The notes: generated by a model from the letters alone, not told the origin. 64,000 bases of DNA from Halobacillus_A sp043497005 (GCF_043497005.1 NZ_JBIEKE010000002.1:248001-312000); one strand, 5' to 3'. Counted from the stretch's first letter, positions 53,180-62,512 are shown. Numbers and translations are program-made.

Positions 53180-53500
53180 AAACGTTTTATATAAAGATTC
53201 CTTCATTTTTGTCACAGAAAAAGTTAAAGCCACGCTTCCTGTGATGCAAAAGGGAAAGTCTATTCTTTCTGAAAGCGGTACTTTTTCGTTGTTTTTAATG
53301 AGTGAGCTCTGATCTAAAAAGGATTCAAGGAAACGACTCCGTTTCCTTGAATCCTTTATTTTATTGGACGATTGAAATGCTCCTGAATATTAAAAAATCA
53401 TGAGAATACTGATGTTTCTTTATAAGCTGACTACCTGTGTAGAAGATAGCTTACTTCAACACAATCAATCGTGGTATGATTTTCTTAGGAGAGGGGGAGA
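53180..53500 (+). other. 320-bp gap with terminator and small stems
   Basis: No gene found. TCACAG/CTGTGA (about 53213-53246) can form a stem, and a strong terminator ends the stretch at 53318-53357. No clear promoter. It could hold a small RNA or only the 3-prime leader of the yqgO transcript. Confidence 0.4.
53316..53364 (+). terminator. Strong 17-bp terminator before gluP
   Basis: AAAGGATTCAAGGAAAC (53318-53334) pairs perfectly with GTTTCCTTGAATCCTTT (53341-53357), six-base loop, followed by ATTTTATT. It isolates the rhomboid gene from upstream transcription. Confidence 0.95.
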
Positions 53501-55045
53501 GTGGTGTTCATTAAACAAGAGTTCTATTTGTGGAAGGTAACGTATGACTTAGTGGTTAAACACAAGTATGAAATAGTTTATATAGATGAACACAAGAGTG
53601 AGGTCTGGCTCGCCAAAAATAAAAGGGGCGAACAGAACGTTTTAAGGCTTGTGCATAAGGAATTAAACTGGAGAAATGAATTAAAAAGAGATGTGATCAA
53701 CGCCCAAGAGCAAGTTAGAAAGAATAATCATATGTTTCGTGGAGGCCGAACTCATCTTCACTGCATTTTTGTTTCTGAATATCCCCCGATTGATGCATGG
53801 GAAGAAGTTGAGATTCCACTCAAAAAGCGTATAAAACAAGTAAGTGTATACTATTTGAATGATCAAGAGAAAGTAAGAGGAGACTCCCGGTTTTTTGAGA
53901 AATTTCAATTAGAAATGACGAAGACCGATTATGAATTAGACGATATAGAATATGAAAGTCAGGTTGATTATTTAAAACAGAAAGTTATGACGATTCAAAG
54001 AAAAAGAAGAAAAGAACTCCAGGAAGTTTTTTCTCATGGAAAAACTGTAGCTGCTTTTGTACTCATTGTTATTAACCTTACTCTTTTTGCGGTGATGGAA
54101 TGGAAAGGTAACAGTACTTCTGCCTTAACATTGATTGAATTTGGAGCTAAATATAATCCTGCTATCCTTGAAGGGGAGTGGTGGAGGATTGTAACTTCCA
54201 TGTTTCTTCATATTGGAATTGTTCATCTGTTAATGAATATGCTCGCGTTATTTTATTTAGGAATAGCTGTGGAGAAGATCTATGGTTCGACGAGGTTTCT
54301 TACGGTATATTTTCTAGCAGGGATATTTGGTGGAACAGCAAGCTTTATGCTTAATCCTCAAATTGCTGCAGGAGCATCTGGAGCTATATTTGGCCTATTT
54401 GGTGCATTATTGTTCTTTGGACTCAACAATAAACGTGTCTTCTTTCAAACGATGGGCTACAATCTAATCATGATTATTGGAATAAATATTGCTTTCGGTA
54501 TCATAGTGCCGCAGATTGACAATGGAGCTCACATCGGAGGTTTAATTGGGGGATTTATTGCATCTATGATGGTAGGTCTTCCTAAGCGTTCCAACCAGTT
54601 GAAAAGCAAACTAATGGCTGTGCTTTTATATAGTTTGTTAATGGTCTCAATGATTACTATTGGAGTTTACAAAGGAGATGGAGAGCAATCTGCTCTCTCT
54701 CATTTGCAGATCTCACAAGAATTAAATGAATCAAAGCAGTTTATTGAATCAATAGAAACAACTACGAAGGCTTTGCATCATCCGGGAAATTATGAAGCTG
54801 AATTATTATTTAATCGTTCATATGCATACTCCCAAAACAATCAGCTTTCTTTAGCAAAGCAGGATTTAATTAAGGTTATAGAGCTCCAGCCAAAAATGGC
54901 AGAAGCTCATTATAACTTAGCCCTTATTTATCAATCGGAGGGAGATTTGAACTCAGCTAAACAGTTTGCTGAAGAAGCAGCTAGCCTTCAACCTGCACAA
55001 GAAGATTTTCAAAAATTAATTAATCAATTCAATAATATTGAATAA
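53501..55045 (+). CDS. gluP: Rhomboid intramembrane serine protease GluP (YqgP)
   Basis: A 514-residue rhomboid. A soluble N-terminal domain (residues 1-175) precedes six or seven membrane helices (about 182-385) with the catalytic serine in GASGAIFG, the His in AHIGG, and HLLMNMLAL as the first conserved motif. Two TPR repeats close the protein (about 440-510). In B. subtilis YqgP helps membrane protein quality control with FtsH. GTG 53501 or 53504 are both possible; the last 17 bases overlap the convergent next gene. Confidence 0.92.
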   Translation: MVFIKQEFYLWKVTYDLVVKHKYEIVYIDEHKSEVWLAKNKRGEQNVLRLVHKELNWRNELKRDVINAQEQVRKNNHMFRGGRTHLHCIFVSEYPPIDAWEEVEIPLKKRIKQVSVYYLNDQEKVRGDSRFFEKFQLEMTKTDYELDDIEYESQVDYLKQKVMTIQRKRRKELQEVFSHGKTVAAFVLIVINLTLFAVMEWKGNSTSALTLIEFGAKYNPAILEGEWWRIVTSMFLHIGIVHLLMNMLALFYLGIAVEKIYGSTRFLTVYFLAGIFGGTASFMLNPQIAAGASGAIFGLFGALLFFGLNNKRVFFQTMGYNLIMIIGINIAFGIIVPQIDNGAHIGGLIGGFIASMMVGLPKRSNQLKSKLMAVLLYSLLMVSMITIGVYKGDGEQSALSHLQISQELNESKQFIESIETTTKALHHPGNYEAELLFNRSYAYSQNNQLSLAKQDLIKVIELQPKMAEAHYNLALIYQSEGDLNSAKQFAEEAASLQPAQEDFQKLINQFNNIE

Positions 55046-55886
55046 GCTGATTTTTTTCCCCTTGGTCATCTTCGTAGAGTACCATTAAATGCTTGCCTTT
55101 TTTATCAAATAAAAGCAGAGGAATATAACTTTGTATAGGATGTTTAGACTTTGCATCTTTAATTCCTAAAACATAATTCTTATATAGACCTTCCCATAAT
55201 TGACCGGAGATTCTATTGTACTGTCCTTGAGGTATAAATGGGAACGGGTTTTCTTCATTGTAAGAAGGTAAGTCAGTTAATGGTACTTGTTCATATTTTT
55301 CTGAGGGTATCTGGTAATATGCTTTTAGTTCATCCCACTGAGCGGTAAGCTGCTGGTAAATAGAATGGTCAAGTTTATTTTTCCACTTTTCTTCTTCTTT
55401 CGTTTCGGGTTTTTTAAACGCAATTCGGTTAGAGTGTGGAGAGTCAATAATGTATAGCAAATCCCCTGAAGTTGCTTGAATACTATTTATTACATCATCA
55501 TCTTTATGTATTTCTCCGTGATGAAAACTAACGGCTTCATATTTCTTGGTGTCTTCTCCATGGAGCGTGGAATGTTTATTTATTACATCTGCATTTTCCT
55601 TCCACTTGTTGACTACACCTTTTAACCGGCCGTTTACATATAACAAAGATACATCTTGTCTTAGATACACTTTTTCGTTACTTTTTGATTTAATCTTCCA
55701 GCCAACCTCATATTCATCGTCTCCTTCTCCTTCCTGAAACGACAGAGAGGTTTCTGCATATTCAAACTTTCCTTCTTCATCAATGGGAAAATATTTAACT
55801 ACCGATTCCTCTTTTGTAACTTGATAAAAGTAAAAAAATGTTAAGGATAGCAGACTTACACAAATTGATAACCAAATGTATTTCAA
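55029..55886 (-). CDS. Hypothetical exported or membrane-anchored protein
   Basis: I do not recognise this 285-residue protein. A single N-terminal hydrophobic segment (residues 4-22) is probably a signal anchor; no Cys for a lipobox follows it. The rest is hydrophilic, Lys- and Glu-rich, without recognisable motifs. Start is a TTG (complement of 55884-55886) about ten bases after AAAGGGG. Its 3-prime end overlaps the 3-prime end of gluP on the other strand. It sits between gluP and spoVAF, with no such gene there in B. subtilis as far as I recall. Confidence 0.65.
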   Translation of the reverse strand: MKYIWLSICVSLLSLTFFYFYQVTKEESVVKYFPIDEEGKFEYAETSLSFQEGEGDDEYEVGWKIKSKSNEKVYLRQDVSLLYVNGRLKGVVNKWKENADVINKHSTLHGEDTKKYEAVSFHHGEIHKDDDVINSIQATSGDLLYIIDSPHSNRIAFKKPETKEEEKWKNKLDHSIYQQLTAQWDELKAYYQIPSEKYEQVPLTDLPSYNEENPFPFIPQGQYNRISGQLWEGLYKNYVLGIKDAKSKHPIQSYIPLLLFDKKGKHLMVLYEDDQGEKNQLIQYY

Positions 55887-56024
55887 TCTCTAGCATCCCC
55901 TTTAACGGCTCTATGTTATAGACCTATGTAAGAAAATTGAAGGACATGCTTAAAAGTTATCCAGACGTATGTTTTTCTAGGAATGGTAAAGCCTAATCAT
56001 CATAAGAATCATGGGGGTTATGGC

Positions 56025-57479
56025 ATGAAAGAGAAACAGCCAATGTTTGATCATTACGATACAAATGTGAGTTACCTCAAAGATTATCTTGGCGTTGAAG
56101 AAAGCTTTGACTTAATCCAACTAGACGTAGTCTACGCTAATCGGAAAATGTCTTTATTTATGGTGGACGGATTTATTAAAGATGATATATTACACTACCT
56201 TATGAGGGGATTATCTCACTTAGATGCTAACGATTTAAGTATTGAGCCTCTTGAGAAATTGATAAAGACGCACATCCCTTATGTGGAATTGGAGCAAGAA
56301 ACAGATTTAAATAAAGCAGGAGATAATGTATTAGCCGGGCCGACGGCATTAGTTGTTGAAGGTGTAGATAAGATTATCATGATCGATGCTCGCACCTATC
56401 CCGTACGAGGTCCTGAAGAACCCGATTTGGAACGAGTAGTTAGAGGATCAAGAGACGGATTCGTGGAAACGCTAGTGTTTAACACAGCTTTAACGAGAAG
56501 AAGAGTTCGAGATCGTTCACTTCGCATGGAATATTTACAAATAGGGCGAAGGTCTCAAACTGACGTATGTCTCTGCTACATTAAAGAAATAGCAGATGAT
56601 GAACGCATTTCTCACTTGCAAAGAGTGTTAAAAGAAATAGATACTGACGCTCTTCCTATGGCAGAGAAAACAATTGAAGAATTTATAAGCGGGCAGCATT
56701 GGAATCCTTACCCCGTTATTCGTTATACCGAACGACCTGATACAGCAGCTGCTCATTTATATGAGGGGCATGTGTTAATCATTATTGATGGATCGCCGAG
56801 CGTAATGATTACACCCGCTACCTTTTGGCATCACATGCAGCATGCAGAAGAATATCGCCAAAAGCCACTAGTAGGAGCTTATTTACGCTGGGTAAGATTT
56901 ATTGCGCTGTTTATGTCACTCTTTTTACTGCCTTTGTATTATTTATTTTCAATACATCCAGAATTACTGCCGGTGGATTTATCCTATATAGGGCCAGAGG
57001 AAGAAGGGACTATTCCGCTCATTGTTCAATTCTTAATTGCAGAGATTGGAATTGATATGCTGCGCATGGCCGCCATTCATACACCTTCTTCATTAGCTAC
57101 AGCTTTAGGTCTGGTAGCAGCAATTTTAATAGGACAGGTAGCCGTAGATGTTGGGCTGTTTACTGTTGAAGTTGTACTATATTTATCTATTGCAGCTATA
57201 GGAACATTTGCTACGCCAAGTTATGAAGTAGGTTTAGCCGATCGTATCTCAAGAATTGCTTTATTAATGGTGACAGGGTTATTTGGACTCAAAGGTTATA
57301 TTATAGGGATTACGTTGTGGATCCTTTATTTATCTAATATGCAAACATTTAAAACTCCTTACCTATGGCCTTTTCTACCATTCTCATTACGAGCCTTTAG
57401 AGATATATTTGTTCGATCTCCGATTCCATTAAAAAATAGAAGACCTGCATTTCTGCATCCAAAAGACCCTGACCGATAA
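56025..57479 (+). CDS. spoVAF: Spore germination protein SpoVAF/GerA family
   Basis: A 484-residue protein of the GerA A-subunit family. The cytoplasmic N-terminal half (to about residue 290) carries GPTALVVEGVDKIIMID and RGSRDGFVETLVFNTALTRRR; the second half has four or five membrane helices (about 290-450). Its sequence is like SpoVAF of the spoVA locus, involved in DPA-linked germination; here it stands alone, without spoVAA-E. ATG 56025 is seven bases after GGGGG; ATG 55983 lacks a site. Confidence 0.85.
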   Translation: MKEKQPMFDHYDTNVSYLKDYLGVEESFDLIQLDVVYANRKMSLFMVDGFIKDDILHYLMRGLSHLDANDLSIEPLEKLIKTHIPYVELEQETDLNKAGDNVLAGPTALVVEGVDKIIMIDARTYPVRGPEEPDLERVVRGSRDGFVETLVFNTALTRRRVRDRSLRMEYLQIGRRSQTDVCLCYIKEIADDERISHLQRVLKEIDTDALPMAEKTIEEFISGQHWNPYPVIRYTERPDTAAAHLYEGHVLIIIDGSPSVMITPATFWHHMQHAEEYRQKPLVGAYLRWVRFIALFMSLFLLPLYYLFSIHPELLPVDLSYIGPEEEGTIPLIVQFLIAEIGIDMLRMAAIHTPSSLATALGLVAAILIGQVAVDVGLFTVEVVLYLSIAAIGTFATPSYEVGLADRISRIALLMVTGLFGLKGYIIGITLWILYLSNMQTFKTPYLWPFLPFSLRAFRDIFVRSPIPLKNRRPAFLHPKDPDR

Positions 57480-57500
57480 GTCGGTTAGGGTCTTATACGT
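57463..57500 (+). terminator. Terminator-like hairpin after spoVAF
   Basis: AAGACCCTGACCGA (57463-57476) pairs with TCGGTTAGGGTCTT (57481-57494), one G-T pair, across the stop codon. The following run (ATACGTTTT) is a weak T tract. Confidence 0.75.
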
Positions 57501-57543
57501 TTTCAATCCTCACATTGATTGGTATAATGGTTAAGGTGATAAT

Positions 57544-57759
57544 ATGAAAACAATTTATGATGTGCAGCAATTATTAAAAAAATTTGGAACATTTATCTAT
57601 GTGGGCGACCGTCTGGCTGATATAGAGTTAATGGAAGATGAAGTTCAAACATTATATGAAGCTCAATGTATAACAAAAGACGATTACCAGATGGCTATTT
57701 TACTTTTGCGTTCGGAAATAGCGCTTCTAAGAGATAAACAAAAAGGGGAGAATGGGTGA
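57544..57759 (+). CDS. yqgQ: YqgQ family protein
   Basis: A 71-residue acidic, helical protein of the YqgQ (DUF910) family, with TIYDVQQLLKKFGTFIYVGD at its N-terminus. It precedes glcK, as in B. subtilis, with its stop next to the glcK start. Structure suggests a small nucleic-acid-binding three-helix bundle, but its role is not known. AAGGTGAT precedes the ATG. Confidence 0.9.
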   Translation: MKTIYDVQQLLKKFGTFIYVGDRLADIELMEDEVQTLYEAQCITKDDYQMAILLLRSEIALLRDKQKGENG

Positions 57760-57760
57760 A

Positions 57761-58714
57761 ATGAATGAGAAATATTGTATTGGAGCAGACATTGGAGGGA
57801 CAACGATAAAGCTGGCTGTAATTTCGACTGAGGGAGAGATCATTAAAAAGTGGGAGATTCACACAGATACGAGTGATCGTGGCAAGCATATTACAAGAGA
57901 TATTAACATAGCTATTAATGATACTTTAGACGAATTGCAACTACATAAAGCTTCGATTCTTGGTATAGGTGCTGGAGCACCAGGTTTTGTCGACACGGAT
58001 ACTGGCTATATTAATGAAGCGATTAACATTGGCTGGAAGGATTATGATTTCGGAGTAGAGTTAAGCGAATTAACTGGGGTGCCCGTCTGGGTTGATAATG
58101 ATGCTAACTTAGCTGCTTTAGGCGAGAACTGGTTAGGGGCTGGGAGAGGTGTAGAGAATTTAATTGCAGTTACACTTGGTACCGGTGTTGGTGGTGGAAT
58201 AATTGCTAATGGAGAAGTGTTGAATGGTGCAAATGGAACAGCCGCAGAAATTGGACATATGACAGTGAAGAAGTCAGGAGGAGCTCCTTGTAACTGTGGA
58301 CGAACAGGATGTTTAGAAACAGAAACTTCTGCTACTGCTATAGTTAGAAAAGCAAAGGAAACCGTGAACCAATATCCTGCATCTACTCTATCTGAGTTAG
58401 AAGCTTTGACAGCTAGAGATGTATTTGAGGCGGCGGATGACGGCGACCCTGCTGCAAAGGAAGTGTTAGAAGAAGTTATAGATACACTTGGCTTAGCACT
58501 CTCCAACTTAACGGTTACAATTAACCCAAATAAGATCGTGTTAGGCGGAGGTGTATCTAAAGCTGGAGAGCAATTGTTAAATCCTTTAAAAGAAGCTTAT
58601 TTAAGATACGCATTACCAAGAGCAGCCGAAGCATGTAAGTTTGAGCTGGCTGAACTAGGTAATGATGCCGGTGTCATAGGTGGAGCATCGTTGGTAAAAC
58701 AGTATCACAAATAA
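57761..58714 (+). CDS. glcK: Glucokinase (ROK family)
   Basis: A 317-residue ROK-family kinase that phosphorylates glucose to glucose 6-phosphate. It begins with GADIGGTTIKLAV (ATP phosphate-binding), and has VDNDANLAALGE, TLGTGVGGGIIANG, and the ROK zinc motif with CNCGRTGCLE. ATG 57761 is ten bases after AAGGGGAG; ATG 57752 has one-base spacing. It follows yqgQ by one base. Confidence 0.96.
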   Translation: MNEKYCIGADIGGTTIKLAVISTEGEIIKKWEIHTDTSDRGKHITRDINIAINDTLDELQLHKASILGIGAGAPGFVDTDTGYINEAINIGWKDYDFGVELSELTGVPVWVDNDANLAALGENWLGAGRGVENLIAVTLGTGVGGGIIANGEVLNGANGTAAEIGHMTVKKSGGAPCNCGRTGCLETETSATAIVRKAKETVNQYPASTLSELEALTARDVFEAADDGDPAAKEVLEEVIDTLGLALSNLTVTINPNKIVLGGGVSKAGEQLLNPLKEAYLRYALPRAAEACKFELAELGNDAGVIGGASLVKQYHK

Positions 58715-58740
58715 AAAAGCCATTAAGTTGGCTTTTTTTT
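58713..58740 (+). terminator. Terminator after glcK
   Basis: AAAAAGCCA (58714-58722) pairs with TGGCTTTTT (58729-58737), continuing into more T. Confidence 0.9.
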
Positions 58741-58814
58741 AATGAAATGCAGGGAAATCTCTTGCTTAGGTGGAGGTGTGAGAAGTAGTAATAAATGGGA
58801 AGTACTACATTCTG

Positions 58815-58841
58815 TGAAACTTTTGTGGTAAGATATTCGTC
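58815..58841 (+). promoter_or_regulatory. ECF sigma (sigma-M/W-type) promoter of ltaS
   Basis: TGAAAC at 58815-58820 and CGTC at 58838-58841 with a 17-base spacer. The CGTC -10 is typical of sigma-M. In B. subtilis the LTA synthase gene ltaSA (yfnI) is a known sigma-M target. Confidence 0.75.
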
Positions 58842-58938
58842 ATATTAGGGGGAATTGTTTAAAAATCATCCATCGTGGAAATTAATAAAAGATAAACATC
58901 CTCGTAAATGCAAATTACAGGGTGGAGGAGGAAACAAC

Positions 58939-60798
58939 ATGCAATTTAACAAATTGCGATTACCTTTATTTGTTATTGCATCGTTTCTCTTTGGTTTAAA
59001 AACATATTTTATGTACCGCTTTATGTTTGGCTTAACCATCGAAAACTTGATGCAAGAATTTATTTTATTTGTTAACCCCTTAGCAAGTGCTTATTTGGTT
59101 TTTGCAATCAGCGTTTGGCTTAAACCTAAAAATCAAATGAGGTATTTGCGTTGGACCGCTATTGTAGGTACGTTAATCTTATATTTAAACTTAGTTTTTT
59201 ATAGGAATTTTACTGATTTTATCACTATACCAGTGCTTTTTCAGGGAAATAACGCAGCTGATTTAACTTCTAGTCTATTCACGCTTATACATTTTGAAGA
59301 TGTGCTTCTGATTTTAGATATAATTATTATTTGGCTGATAAGCGTTAAATCCATTCATGCAGCTGTACACTTTAGTAAGCATACTAAAATTGCAGCCACG
59401 GCAGTTACTTTCTTGCTGCTTGCGGGAAATGTAGTACTTGCTGAAATTGAACGTCCTATGCTATTTGTCAGAGCTTTTGACCGTGAGTATTTAGTGAAAA
59501 ATATAGGGATTTACAACTATCATATTTATGATGCCACCATGCAGACGAAAACGAAAGCACAGCGCGTCTTCGCGGATGATAGTGAAATAAGTGAAATTGA
59601 AACTTACATGAAAGAAGAAACGGGCTCAAAAGAAGCGTCAGAAATGTTTGGTGTGGCTGAAGATAAGAACGTAATTTTTGTAAGCGTTGAATCTTTCCAA
59701 AACTACTTATTGGACTCTGAAATTAATGGTACGGAAACCACTCCTTTCTTAAATGATCTTAAAGAAAGAAATGATACCATTTGGTTTGAAAACTTTTATC
59801 ATCAAACAGCTCAAGGGAAAACATCAGATTCTGAATTTATAGTGGAAAATTCACTGTATCCGCTTGACCGTGGCTCAGTTTACTTTACACATGCTCAAAA
59901 TGAGTATCATGCTCTTCCTGAAATCTTAAATCACAATGAGTACGAAACTTCTGTCTTTCATGCTAATAATAAAAGCTTTTGGAATAGAGAAGTCATGTAT
60001 GACAACATTGGTTATGACGAGTTTTATGGGGAAGAATCATTTGAAGAAACGGAAGAGAATTCATTTGGGTGGGGACTGGAGGACAAAGAATTCTTTAAAC
60101 AGTCTATCCCATATTTAGAAAAGCAGGAGCAGCCGTTTTACAGTAAATTTATTACGTTAACTCACCATTTTCCATTTGAGTTACCAGAAGAAAAAGCCAA
60201 TATAGATAAGCATGATTCTGGATCGCAAACTTTAAATGACTCCTTCCAAACGGCTAGATATACAGATGAAGCCGTAGAGGTTTTCTTTAATGAGTTAAAA
60301 GAGTCGGGATTGTATGAAGACTCCATTATTGTACTAATGGGAGATCACTATGGCATTAGTGAATTTCATAATAAGGCAATGGGTGAATTTATAGGAAAAG
60401 AAATTAATGGTTATGAACACATTCAATTACAAAGAGTACCTTTCATGATTCATATACCTGGGTATGAAGGTGCAGAAAATAGCGACGAAGTAGTTGGACA
60501 AATTGACGTAAAACCAACATTACTCAATCTTTTGGGTATAGAAGATAAAAAAGATCTCACTTTTGGCACAGACATGTTTTCAGACGATCGAAAAGGCTAC
60601 ATTGCAATGAGGGATGGCAGTTTTGTAAGTGATGAGTATATTTATACTGATTCGATTTGTTATGATCGAGAAACAGGGGAAGAAATTGACCCAGAACAAG
60701 AGGCATGCGCCCCTGTAAGAGAAAAAGTCGATCAGGAATTACAATACTCCAATGACATTATTTACGGAGATTTATTCAGGTTCTATGATTTTAAATAA
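58939..60798 (+). CDS. ltaS: Lipoteichoic acid synthase LtaS
   Basis: A 619-residue glycerol-phosphate polymerase. Five N-terminal membrane helices (residues 8-170) are followed by an extracellular sulfatase-like domain. The catalytic threonine is in GKTSDSEF (about residue 301), and metal-binding motifs include VSVESFQ near 257 and GDHYG near 475. It polymerises phosphatidylglycerol head groups into lipoteichoic acid. ATG 58939 follows GGAGGAGG; the longer frame from 58855 lies in the leader. The transcript leader is about 90 bases. Confidence 0.95.
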   Translation: MQFNKLRLPLFVIASFLFGLKTYFMYRFMFGLTIENLMQEFILFVNPLASAYLVFAISVWLKPKNQMRYLRWTAIVGTLILYLNLVFYRNFTDFITIPVLFQGNNAADLTSSLFTLIHFEDVLLILDIIIIWLISVKSIHAAVHFSKHTKIAATAVTFLLLAGNVVLAEIERPMLFVRAFDREYLVKNIGIYNYHIYDATMQTKTKAQRVFADDSEISEIETYMKEETGSKEASEMFGVAEDKNVIFVSVESFQNYLLDSEINGTETTPFLNDLKERNDTIWFENFYHQTAQGKTSDSEFIVENSLYPLDRGSVYFTHAQNEYHALPEILNHNEYETSVFHANNKSFWNREVMYDNIGYDEFYGEESFEETEENSFGWGLEDKEFFKQSIPYLEKQEQPFYSKFITLTHHFPFELPEEKANIDKHDSGSQTLNDSFQTARYTDEAVEVFFNELKESGLYEDSIIVLMGDHYGISEFHNKAMGEFIGKEINGYEHIQLQRVPFMIHIPGYEGAENSDEVVGQIDVKPTLLNLLGIEDKKDLTFGTDMFSDDRKGYIAMRDGSFVSDEYIYTDSICYDRETGEEIDPEQEACAPVREKVDQELQYSNDIIYGDLFRFYDFK

Positions 60799-60803
60799 GA
60801 AAT

Positions 60804-60839
60804 AAAGTCATTATGAGTCTATTCTCATAATGACTTTTT
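60804..60839 (+). terminator. Intrinsic terminator after ltaS
   Basis: A perfect 14-base stem (60804-60817 with 60824-60837), six-base loop, T residues. Confidence 0.95.
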
Positions 60840-60928
60840 ACTTTTATATACGGTGAACTCGGGTATTATAAGAAGAGTGTCTAAAAATAACCATTTGGGA
60901 TGTTTCAAAATAGTACAAAGGGGTGGAA

Positions 60929-61621
60929 ATGAGAATGTTTCAATTTAAGGATGTTTCTTACGGACCTTTAAAAGATTTAACATTTTCGATAAATAAAAAG
61001 GAAAAAGTAATCCTTTTTGGTCCTTCAGGAGCAGGGAAAAGCACTTTGTTATTTTTGTTCAACCGATTACATAGTCCTAGCAGCGGATCTATTTATTTAA
61101 AAGAACAAGAAATTGTTGACTTTGAAGTCACAGAATTAAGGAAACGCGTAGGTTTAGTTTTACAAGAGCCTAATTTATTTCCAGGGACTGTGTTAGATAA
61201 TGTTAAATACGGTCCTTCCATATTTGGTGAATGGGATGACCAAGAAGCAGAAAAGCTTTTACAATACGTTCAGCTGCCCGAATCGTATTTAGATAGAGAT
61301 GTAGCACAGTTATCCGGAGGAGAAAAGCAAAGAGTTTCTTTAGCCCGTACTCTTGCTAACTCACCAGATGTTCTCTTATTGGATGAGCCGACAAGTGCTT
61401 TAGACTACCGTACTGCTGAAGAAATAGAGGAATGTTTGGAGAATTTAATAGAAGTGCATAATTTGACAATGATTATGGTGACTCATAATTTAAAGCAGGC
61501 CAGGCGATTAGGAGAAAGAGGTCTATTTATGGTTGACGGGAGACTGGTAGAAGATGGCCGGATTCCGGAAATGCTTGAAAAGCCTAAGTCAAAAGAATTG
61601 GAAAAATTTATTGAAGATTAA
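60929..61621 (+). CDS. ABC transporter ATP-binding protein (FetA/YbbL-like)
   Basis: A 230-residue ATPase with Walker A FGPSGAGKSTLLFLF, signature LSGGEKQR and Walker B VLLLDEPTSALD. With the next gene (a UPF0014 permease) it matches the pair E. coli FetA-FetB (iron export) and B. subtilis YjkB-YjkA. ATG 60929 follows AAAGGGG; GTG 60923 and ATG 60935 are alternatives. No PerR or Fur site was recognised before it. Confidence 0.88.
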   Translation: MRMFQFKDVSYGPLKDLTFSINKKEKVILFGPSGAGKSTLLFLFNRLHSPSSGSIYLKEQEIVDFEVTELRKRVGLVLQEPNLFPGTVLDNVKYGPSIFGEWDDQEAEKLLQYVQLPESYLDRDVAQLSGGEKQRVSLARTLANSPDVLLLDEPTSALDYRTAEEIEECLENLIEVHNLTMIMVTHNLKQARRLGERGLFMVDGRLVEDGRIPEMLEKPKSKELEKFIED

Positions 61622-61635
61622 AGGAAGTGAATCTA

Positions 61636-62421
61636 ATGGAACCAGAGATTTCTAATCAATCTTTACTATTCTTAATTGTATTTGTTTTTATTCCGCTCTC
61701 ATTATCTTATTTTTATCAACTTGGCTTAAGTAAAAATATCCTATGGTCCTCTGTACGCGGAACCATTCAATTGTTTGCTATTGGATATTTATTAACTTAT
61801 TTATTTGATTTAAGAGCTAGTATCGGTATACCATTAATGATTAGTATTATGATTACAGTAGCTACTTTCCATGCCAGATTAAAGGGAAAAGAGCTTCCTC
61901 ATGTATTTTGGTACATATTGGTTGGCTTGATAGTAATTGAAATAAGTGTATTAAGCATGTGGCTGTTATTTGATATGGTTGAATTTACACCTTCAGAAGT
62001 GATTCCAATGAGTGGAATGGTGATTGGAAATAGTATGGTGGCCATGGGGCTGGCATTAGAGCGGATGAAAAATGAATTTAAAGAGAACAACGGACGCTTA
62101 TTAGCCGCCTTATCGTTAGGTGCTAAACCTAAAACAGCGTCTAAACTTATCGTACAAAAAACATTGAATGCTGCCCTTATTCCTAACGTAGATCAGCTTA
62201 AGACAATTGGATTGGTGCAGCTTCCGGGTATGATGACGGGCTTAATATTAGGCGGAGTCGAGCCGGTAATGGCGATAAAGTATCAGCTTGTCATCTCACT
62301 AAGTATATTCTCGTCTGTATCTTTAAGTGCGATGTTTATTACTTTAGCGATGTACCGATACTTTTTTAATGATCAAGATCAATTACTGGAAACGGAAGAA
62401 GAGATTCGCACGCAGTCTTAA
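61636..62421 (+). CDS. UPF0014 family permease (FetB/YbbM-like)
   Basis: A 261-residue integral membrane protein with about seven helices and the conserved PLMISIMITVATFHAR and PLxGMxIGNSMxAMGLALER-type segment (SGMVIGNSMVAMGLALERM). It is the transmembrane partner of the ATPase in front. In E. coli FetAB exports iron and improves peroxide resistance; direction and substrate here are inferred. ATG 61636 is eight bases after AAGGAAG. Confidence 0.9.
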   Translation: MEPEISNQSLLFLIVFVFIPLSLSYFYQLGLSKNILWSSVRGTIQLFAIGYLLTYLFDLRASIGIPLMISIMITVATFHARLKGKELPHVFWYILVGLIVIEISVLSMWLLFDMVEFTPSEVIPMSGMVIGNSMVAMGLALERMKNEFKENNGRLLAALSLGAKPKTASKLIVQKTLNAALIPNVDQLKTIGLVQLPGMMTGLILGGVEPVMAIKYQLVISLSIFSSVSLSAMFITLAMYRYFFNDQDQLLETEEEIRTQS

Positions 62422-62512
62422 TAAAGAATATAAAGGGGCAACCGATTTCTAAATTTTATTTCAAGGGCGCGTTTACTTACACGATCGATGAAAAAGGTTT
62501 CTCTATAATGTG

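Noticed and set aside
55900..56020. Sigma-G promoter for spoVAF
   Set aside because: CATGCTTA near 55945 resembles a -10, but no GnATR-type -35 is found at proper distance.
58042..58506. 154-codon minus-strand frame inside glcK
   Set aside because: Overlaps conserved ROK motifs; no ribosome site.
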